Below the pieces are notes generated by a model. It had not been told where the DNA came from. It saw nothing but the letters and a program-made list of their open reading frames with translations, and ran no database searches. DNA of 11,692 nt from JBEIFW01 sp040382215 (GTDB lineage: Bacteria > Actinomycetota > Acidimicrobiia > Acidimicrobiales > Ilumatobacteraceae). The position numbers were made by a program, and so were the translations under genes. Positions 7,536 through 11,692 of this stretch are shown here, one piece after another; the stretch's first letter is position 1; each line of letters starts with the position of its first letter. The DNA lies in assembly GCA_040382215.1 (NCBI GenBank), contig JBEIFW010000114.1, forward strand, positions 1-11,692, given 5' to 3'.

Positions 7536-7560
7536 CTTGCTGCGAGCAGTTCGCAACAAG
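7536..7560. promoter_or_regulatory. 25-base palindrome, candidate Fur-family operator
   Basis: The left arm CTTGCTGCGAGC and the right arm GTTCGCAACAAG form an almost perfect inverted repeat around one central base, with only two mismatched pairs in twelve. It lies 25 bases upstream of the lipoprotein ATG and about 100 bases upstream of the Fur-family regulator start. Length and symmetry fit a dimeric Fur/Zur-type operator. The sequence is not the AT-rich classical Fur box, nor the TGAnAATnATTnTCA-like Zur box reported in other actinobacteria. Its position would cover the core promoter of the importer operon. Regulation by the adjacent gene is inferred from context. Confidence 0.65.
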
Positions 7561-7617
7561 GAAACTAGCCGGTCTGCCCGCTCCGCTGCGCCGTGGGGAC
7601 GACGGCCACGCCGGCGG

Positions 7618-7623
7618 TACGGT
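7618..7623 (+). promoter_or_regulatory. Possible -10 element (TACGGT) for the Fur-family regulator
   Basis: TACGGT fits the actinobacterial TAnnnT -10 pattern and lies 40 bases before the regulator's ATG. The same hexamer recurs just upstream of the LivHM start. No convincing -35 box is visible at the expected distance, so this is weakly supported. Confidence 0.25.
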
Positions 7624-7650
7624 GCGCAGGCCCACGACCGAACGACGCCG

Positions 7651-7655
7651 AGGAG
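7651..7655 (+). promoter_or_regulatory. Ribosome binding site AGGAG of the Fur-family regulator
   Basis: AGGAG lies eight bases before the ATG at 7664, an ideal spacing. It selects this start over in-frame GTG codons at 7622 (upstream of the site) and 7658 (only two bases after it). Confidence 0.7.
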
Positions 7656-7663
7656 CGGTGCCG

Positions 7664-8074
7664 ATGCTCGAACAGACCGCGGCGCAGCTCCGAGCGGAGG
7701 GGCGGCGCGTCGGCGCGGCTCGGCGACAGGTGATCGAGGCGCTCGCCGATCGAGCGTGCGCCGTCACGGCCGAGGGCCTCGCCGCCGGGTTGCCCGGCGT
7801 GCACGTGTCGTCGGTGTACCGCACCCTGGCGGTGCTCGAGGACCTCGGCGCCGTGCGCCACGTCCACCTCGGCCACGGCCCGGCGTTGTGGGAGCTGACC
7901 CATGCCGGCGACGGGCGCCACCTCGTCTGCGAGCACTGCGGCCGGCATCTCGTGGTACCCGCCGACCTCTTCGCCGACCTCGAGCGCCGCTTGGCCGACG
8001 AGCACGGGTTCGTTGTCGACCGGGGTCACTTCGCTCTCACCGGCCGCTGCACCGCCTGCCACGACGAGCCCTGA
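7664..8074 (+). CDS. Fur-family metalloregulator (Zur/Fur-like)
   Basis: A 136-residue transcriptional repressor of the Fur superfamily. The N-terminal winged helix includes the recognition helix SSVYRTLAVLEDLGAV (49-64), a strong family signature. The C-terminal dimerisation domain has two CxxC pairs, C89/C92 (VCEHCG) and C129/C132 (RCTAC), which would hold the structural zinc. The family normally shows a cluster of histidines just before the first CxxC. Here that stretch is THAGDGRH, leaving H80 and H86, so the sensory site may be altered. The ATG at 7664 is set by AGGAG eight bases upstream. It is divergent from the metal importer operon and separated from it by the 25-base palindrome, which makes it the likely regulator of that operon. 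Zinc is the first guess, but manganese or another metal is not excluded. Confidence 0.92.
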   Translation: MLEQTAAQLRAEGRRVGAARRQVIEALADRACAVTAEGLAAGLPGVHVSSVYRTLAVLEDLGAVRHVHLGHGPALWELTHAGDGRHLVCEHCGRHLVVPADLFADLERRLADEHGFVVDRGHFALTGRCTACHDEP

Positions 8075-8105
8075 ACCCGGCGCGTCGGGAGCGAGGGGCG
8101 CCCGC

Positions 8106-8111
8106 TACGGT
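8106..8111 (+). promoter_or_regulatory. Possible -10 element (TACGGT) for leaderless livHM transcript
   Basis: TACGGT lies nine bases before the GTG at 8121, the spacing expected if transcription begins at or next to the start codon. No Shine-Dalgarno sequence is seen in the 46-base gap after the regulator, which agrees with a leaderless message. No -35 box is recognisable. Confidence 0.3.
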
Positions 8112-8120
8112 CCCGGCCCG

Positions 8121-10112
8121 GTGGAGACGGGGCTCCGATACTTCTTGCTCGGCACGGGCGGTGGCGGCCTGCTCGCCTGCCTCGCAATGGCCTGCGTGCT
8201 CGTGCACCGGGCCTCGGGGGTGCTCAACCTCGCCGTCGGTTCGATGGCGATGGTCCCCGCGCTGACCTACGCAAACCTGCGCACCAAGGGGGTCCTGCTC
8301 CTGCCGTGGTGGGGTCCGTGGTCACGCTTCGAGGTCGGCAAGCTCGCCGGGCCGGTTGCGCTCGGCCTCGCCGTCGGGATCGGCGCCCTCGTGTGGATCG
8401 TCACCTACCTCGTCGTGTTCCACCCGTTGCGCGAAGCGACCGCCGTCACGAAGGCCGTGGCGAGCGTCGGCGTGGCGCTGATGCTCGCGGCCGTCGCCCG
8501 GGAGCAGTACGTCGGCCGCCCGATCCTCGCCCCCGGCCTCATCCCGTACCACCTCGTGTCGGTACTCGGCGGTGTGATCCCGTCCGACCGGCTGGTCTTC
8601 GCCGGCGCCTGCCTGGTCCTCGCCGGCGCCGTCGCGACCTGGCTGCGCCGCACCCGCAGCGGCCTGGTGTTGCGCGCTGCATCAAGCAACGAACGCGGAG
8701 TGCTGCTCCTCGGACACGCACCGCTGCGCTCTGCGCTCATCGCCTGGGGGCTCGCAGGAGCGATCGCCTCGCTGGGCGCCGCCTTCGTCGCGTCGTTCTC
8801 GAGCGTCGGCGCCGGGCAGTACAGCTTCTACGCCGCACCGGCGCTCGGGGCGGCCCTCGCCGGTCGGTTCCGGTCGGTGGTCGTCGCCGCCCTCGCCGGC
8901 CTCGGCATCGGCGGTATGCAGGCGCTCGCAGTGTTCCTCGGCGCTCGCGAGACCCTCCCCCGGGTGGTGCAGAGCGGATTCGACGACGTGCTGCCGTTCA
9001 TCGTGATCATCGTCGTGCTCGTCGTCGCCGGCCGCACCCTGCCGAACCGGGCCACGCTGCTCGAGCGTCACCTGCCCCGGGCGGCCCCGGCCCCGCCGCC
9101 GTGGACCTGGGCGCTGCTGGCGGTCGCCGGGTTGGCCGCCGTCGCCTGGGGTGCCCCCACGCTGCGGCTCGCGATCGCACAGACGGCGATCGCGGCGTGC
9201 CTGGCGCTGTCGATCGTGATCTCGGCCGGGTTCGTGGGCCAGGTGACCGTTGCGCAGTTGAGCATCGCCGGCCTCGCCGCCTACCTGCTCGCCGGGTTGA
9301 CCACGACACTCGGTGTGCCCTTCCCGATCGCGCCGATCCTCGCCATCGGGATCGCCGCCGCCCTCGGCGCCCTGGCGGCGATCCCGGCGTTGCGCATCCG
9401 CGGCGCGCTCCTGCTCGTGGTGTCCCTGGCGTTCGCGCTCGCCGTCAACCGCCTCGTGCTGGAGAACCCGGGCATCACCGGGGCGGATCTGGGGGTCGAC
9501 GTCGCACCGGCGAGCTTCGGGCCGTTCGGGCTCGGGATCTTCGATGGCGCGCACCCCGGCGCCGGTGCCGTCGCCGTGTTCGTGCTCGCCGCCGCCGGGG
9601 CCTTCGCGCTGGTCGGCAACCTGCGGCGCTCCTCGGTCGGACGCCGATGGCTGGCCGTGCGAGGCAACGAGCGGGCCGCCGCCGCATCGGGGATCGACGT
9701 GGTGCGCACCAAGCTGTCGGCGTCGGCCGTCTCGCTCGCCGCCGCCGGTGTCGGCGGGGTGATGATGGGGATGCTCAACGAATCGGTGTCGTACCGGTTG
9801 TTCGAATCGGACGCGGCGCTCGACCTGCTCGCGCTCACGTTCCTCTGCGGGGTGGCCTCGCTCGGCGGCGCGGTCCTCGCCGGGCTGCTCGCCGCCGGCG
9901 GGATCGCCGAGTACACGCTGGGCATCGGCGCCGGCGCGCAGGGCCGTTCACTGCTGTTCGGCGCCGGTCTGGTCGTGGTGTGCCAACGGGGCGGCGCCGG
10001 GATCACCGGCGGATTCGCCGTCGTCCGGGCTCGGGTCAGCGCGGCGATCGACGCCCGACGGGCGGGGTCGGCCGGGACTGCGTCACCCGGGACGACGCCG
10101 GTCGCCGACTGA
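8121..10112 (+). CDS. Fused LivH-LivM branched-chain amino acid-type ABC permease
   Basis: A 663-residue membrane protein carrying both permease halves of a HAAT-family importer (branched-chain amino acids, urea, amides and similar) in one chain. Residues 1-~295 match LivH: GLRYFLLGTGGGGLLACL, RASGVLNLAVGSMAM, and the cytoplasmic coupling loop SGLVLRAASSNERGVLLLG around 180-198. A linker rich in Pro/Ala (~315-330) leads to the LivM half. There ISAGFVGQVTVAQLSIAGLAAY and the coupling loop VRGNERAAAASGIDVVRTKL (from 513) are typical. LivH and LivM are more often separate genes, though fusions are known. The binding protein (LivK) and ATPases (LivG, LivF) are not in the window, so the substrate cannot be assigned. 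The GTG at 8121 fits the LivH N-terminus. The last 77 bases overlap the tail of the convergent hydroxylase gene. Confidence 0.92.
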   Translation: METGLRYFLLGTGGGGLLACLAMACVLVHRASGVLNLAVGSMAMVPALTYANLRTKGVLLLPWWGPWSRFEVGKLAGPVALGLAVGIGALVWIVTYLVVFHPLREATAVTKAVASVGVALMLAAVAREQYVGRPILAPGLIPYHLVSVLGGVIPSDRLVFAGACLVLAGAVATWLRRTRSGLVLRAASSNERGVLLLGHAPLRSALIAWGLAGAIASLGAAFVASFSSVGAGQYSFYAAPALGAALAGRFRSVVVAALAGLGIGGMQALAVFLGARETLPRVVQSGFDDVLPFIVIIVVLVVAGRTLPNRATLLERHLPRAAPAPPPWTWALLAVAGLAAVAWGAPTLRLAIAQTAIAACLALSIVISAGFVGQVTVAQLSIAGLAAYLLAGLTTTLGVPFPIAPILAIGIAAALGALAAIPALRIRGALLLVVSLAFALAVNRLVLENPGITGADLGVDVAPASFGPFGLGIFDGAHPGAGAVAVFVLAAAGAFALVGNLRRSSVGRRWLAVRGNERAAAASGIDVVRTKLSASAVSLAAAGVGGVMMGMLNESVSYRLFESDAALDLLALTFLCGVASLGGAVLAGLLAAGGIAEYTLGIGAGAQGRSLLFGAGLVVVCQRGGAGITGGFAVVRARVSAAIDARRAGSAGTASPGTTPVAD

Positions 10113-10698
10113 CCACGCCCGCCACCCGGTCGACCGAACGGGACGTGACGCCGAAGTCGCGGCCGGCACCGACGGGCCCGTGATGGCGGCGGTGCGCCGC
10201 ACGGATCCCCCGGAACCAGCGCGACCGGGGCCGATACCCCGAATGGATGAGCAGGTGGCACCACTCGTACGCCAGGAGCGACGCCTCGGCCATCGCGACC
10301 GCTGTCCAGGCCGGGCCGGAGCCGGCCCCGGCGGCGCGCACGGCGCCTCGAGCCAGCGCCCCCACCCCGAGCGCGTCGAGCGCCGCGGCGCCGGGCCGCA
10401 ACACGATGCGGTCGAGCCGGGTCGGGTCGTCGTGATGGGCTGGGTGGGCCCCGGCGAGCCAAGGGATCCGGGCGTGCAGAACGGCCCGGTGCAGCACCCA
10501 CTCGGCGAGCGGGCGCACTGCGAGGACGGCCGCGGCAGCCGCCAGATCGCCCGACCGGCCCCGACCCGACCGAACGCGCGCGGCCAGCGCAACGACTGTC
10601 GCAGCGCCCACGATGCGGACCGAGGGCTGGCGAATCGCCACCGACGCGACGTCGCGCCGGCGACGCAACTCGCTCAGCGGTCGGCGGGCTGCGGGCAT
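10036..10698 (-). CDS. Fatty acid hydroxylase-family (sterol desaturase-like) di-iron membrane protein
   Basis: A 220-residue protein with the complete eight-histidine set of the fatty acid hydroxylase/carotene hydroxylase superfamily. The motifs are H70-x4-H75 (HRAVLH), H85-x2-HH (HPAHH), H148-x3-H152 (HLLIH) and H169-x2-HH (HRRHH). The closing RDFGVTSRSVDRVAG resembles the family's usual FGVTSPLWDRxFGT ending. These histidines bind two irons for O2-dependent hydroxylation or desaturation of a lipid-like substrate in the membrane. Hydrophobic stretches lie near 29-40, 52-68 and 131-145. The start is uncertain. ATG at 10698 is preferred; an in-frame GTG lies 18 bases upstream, and extension to a TTG at 10788 would collide with the divergent methyltransferase start. 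The C-terminal tail runs 77 bases into the LivHM gene on the other strand. The substrate is unknown: carotenoid, fatty acid or sterol-like lipids are all possible. Confidence 0.87.
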   Translation of the reverse strand: MPAARRPLSELRRRRDVASVAIRQPSVRIVGAATVVALAARVRSGRGRSGDLAAAAAVLAVRPLAEWVLHRAVLHARIPWLAGAHPAHHDDPTRLDRIVLRPGAAALDALGVGALARGAVRAAGAGSGPAWTAVAMAEASLLAYEWCHLLIHSGYRPRSRWFRGIRAAHRRHHGPVGAGRDFGVTSRSVDRVAGVVSRRPASSRVTQSRPTPPVGRRSPR

Positions 10699-10741
10699 CG
10701 CGCCAGCCTGGCCCACCGTCGACCCGACCGCGCGCGCGGGT

Positions 10742-10768
10742 CGTGCGGCCCTTGCCGGCCGCCGCACG
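10742..10768. repeat. Inverted repeat in the hydroxylase/methyltransferase divergent promoter region
   Basis: CGTGCGGC (10742-10749) is perfectly mirrored by GCCGCACG (10761-10768) across 11 bases. It lies within the 89-base gap between two divergent starts, 19 bases before the methyltransferase ATG. It could be an operator or an RNA hairpin. In DNA this GC-rich an 8-base match may be chance. Confidence 0.35.
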
Positions 10769-10787
10769 GTCGCGTTCGCTAGGCGCA

Positions 10788-11426
10788 ATGGCTACCCCGT
10801 TGCGACTCAACCTCGGCTGCGCCACCCAGGTCGTCGACGGATGGGTGAACGTCGATTACGCGCCCGGCGCCCGGCTGGCCAAGCTGCCGGGCTTCGCCCC
10901 GTTGAACCGGCGGCTCCGACTCCTGCACACCGACTGGGACCCGCGCATCGTTTTGCAGGACCTTCGCAAACCGCTGGCCTGGCCGGACGGTTCGGTGGAC
11001 GCGATCTACTCCTCCCACACCCTCGAGCACCTCTCGCGCGCAGCCGGCCGACGGCTCCTCGCCGAGTGCCATCGGGTCCTGCGGCCCGGGGGCATCCTGC
11101 GGGTGGTGGTCCCATCGTTCGCCTCGGTCGTCGAGCAGTACGCCACAGGGCGCCTCCCCGCCGACGAGGTGCTCGCCGGCGTCAACGCCGTCCACACCGC
11201 CCCGAGCCTGCGCGAGATGGTCGGCCTGCGCAACGGCGTGCCGCACCTGTGCCTGTACGACGACCCAAGCCTCATCCGCGCCTTCACCGAGGCCGGCTTC
11301 GCAGCCTGCGCCCGCGCCGCGTTCGATTCCGACCTCGACGACATCACCGCCATCGAGCTGGCCGAGCGCACGGTCGGGGCGGCCATCGTCGAGGGCCGGC
11401 GGGAGGCAGGTGGCACGGCACACTGA
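10788..11426 (+). CDS. Class I SAM-dependent methyltransferase
   Basis: A 212-residue soluble enzyme of the Methyltransf_11 type, transferring a methyl group from S-adenosylmethionine to an unidentified acceptor. SAM-binding motif I is LNLGCA at 7-12, followed by GWVNVDY with the ribose-binding acidic residue D23. The LNLGC...GWxNVD form is common in methyltransferases of polysaccharide and glycosyltransferase clusters. Later motifs are SVDAIYSSHTLEHL (69-82) and ECHRVLRPGG (93-102). Motif I has Ala where the family usually has Gly (LGCG). The ATG at 10788 begins seven residues before motif I, which leaves little choice. It is divergent from the hydroxylase and followed almost at once by the acetyltransferase. 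Their combined role is not evident. Confidence 0.9.
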   Translation: MATPLRLNLGCATQVVDGWVNVDYAPGARLAKLPGFAPLNRRLRLLHTDWDPRIVLQDLRKPLAWPDGSVDAIYSSHTLEHLSRAAGRRLLAECHRVLRPGGILRVVVPSFASVVEQYATGRLPADEVLAGVNAVHTAPSLREMVGLRNGVPHLCLYDDPSLIRAFTEAGFAACARAAFDSDLDDITAIELAERTVGAAIVEGRREAGGTAH

Positions 11427-11430
11427 GGCC

Positions 11431-11692
11431 GTGGAGATCGTCCCGCTCGCCCGACGGCCCGAAGCCGCACCGACGTTGGCCGCCTGGCACGTGGCCGAGT
11501 GGGGGCACCTCTATCCCGGCTGGACGGTGGAGACCGCGACGGCCGAGTTCGCCGCCATGCGCGACACGGTGCCCGTGACGTGGATCGCCCTGCGGGACGG
11601 CCGGCTGGTCGGTTCGGTCAGCGTGATCGCCGACGACGAACTCCCCGGCTTCGACCACCTCGGGCCCTGGCTGGCCAGCCTCTACGTGGTGC
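11431..11692 (+). CDS. GNAT-family N-acetyltransferase, cut by the right edge
   Basis: The first 87 residues of an open frame that continues beyond the window. Features of a GNAT subgroup are visible: AAWHVAEWGHLYPG near the N-terminus, then WIALRDGRLVGSVSVIADDE forming the central strands, then LGPWLASLYVV. The last leads directly into where the acetyl-CoA-binding (R/Q)xxGxG/A motif should lie. That motif is outside the window, so the call rests on the N-terminal half. The GTG at 11431 gives a natural start four bases after the methyltransferase stop. An in-frame GTG at 11410, overlapping that gene, is the alternative. The acceptor is unknown. Confidence 0.75.
   Translation, partial: MEIVPLARRPEAAPTLAAWHVAEWGHLYPGWTVETATAEFAAMRDTVPVTWIALRDGRLVGSVSVIADDELPGFDHLGPWLASLYVV

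Noticed and set aside
7203..7559. Alternative minus-strand frame through the lipoprotein 5' end and the palindrome
   Set aside because: The lipoprotein frame has a clear signal peptide, lipobox and conserved domain; this shadow has none.
7536..7560. Palindrome considered as a LexA (SOS) box or a transcription terminator
   Set aside because: It lacks the GAAC-N4-GTTC core of actinobacterial LexA sites, and it has no T tract and lies just upstream of a start codon, not after a stop.
1..11692. tRNA, rRNA, CRISPR arrays, insertion sequences or phage genes
   Set aside because: No cloverleaf-like segment, regularly spaced repeats, transposase motif or terminal repeats were recognised on either strand.

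Overview
The window is very GC-rich DNA (about 70% G+C by eye), densely packed on both strands, with GTG starts, ATGA stop/start overlaps and strong G/C bias at third codon positions. Together with the mix of families this suggests a high-GC actinobacterium, possibly of the Acidimicrobiia. That lineage guess is inference. I see no rRNA, tRNA, CRISPR array, transposase or phage gene.

Left end (1-888): the first ~95 bases are clearly AT-richer than the rest. They hold a probable gene start running off the left edge (minus strand). A YcaQ/AlkZ-type crosslink-repair DNA glycosylase (minus) loses roughly the last 40% of its family's length exactly where the composition changes. This is either a real truncation or an assembly join. 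A PAS-GGDEF diguanylate cyclase (889-2166, plus) diverges from it.

Centre (2173-8074): four minus-strand genes form one tight unit, read from right to left. They are a metal-binding lipoprotein (TroA/ZnuA type), its ATPase, its ABC-3 family membrane permease, and an 858-residue FtsX/MacB-type permease. The first three overlap by ATGA junctions and make a complete Zn/Mn importer. The FtsX permease follows nine bases later and has no ATPase of its own in view. A Fur-family regulator is divergent from the unit. The shared intergenic region holds a 25-base near-perfect palindrome 25 bases upstream of the lipoprotein start, the obvious candidate operator. The simplest model is that the regulator senses metal and represses the importer.

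Right part (8121-11692): a fused LivH-LivM branched-chain amino acid (or related solute) permease lies downstream of the regulator without its binding protein or ATPases. A fatty acid hydroxylase-family protein (minus) converges on it with a 77-base tail overlap. Divergent from the hydroxylase are a class I SAM-dependent methyltransferase and then a GNAT acetyltransferase cut by the right edge.

No wholly new system is evident. The most interesting points are the importer unit with an unpartnered FtsX permease, its palindromic operator with an atypical Fur-family regulator, and the anomalous left edge. All coding space is accounted for. No gene-free stretch exceeds 300 bases; the largest gaps are 780-888, 7511-7663 and 10699-10787.
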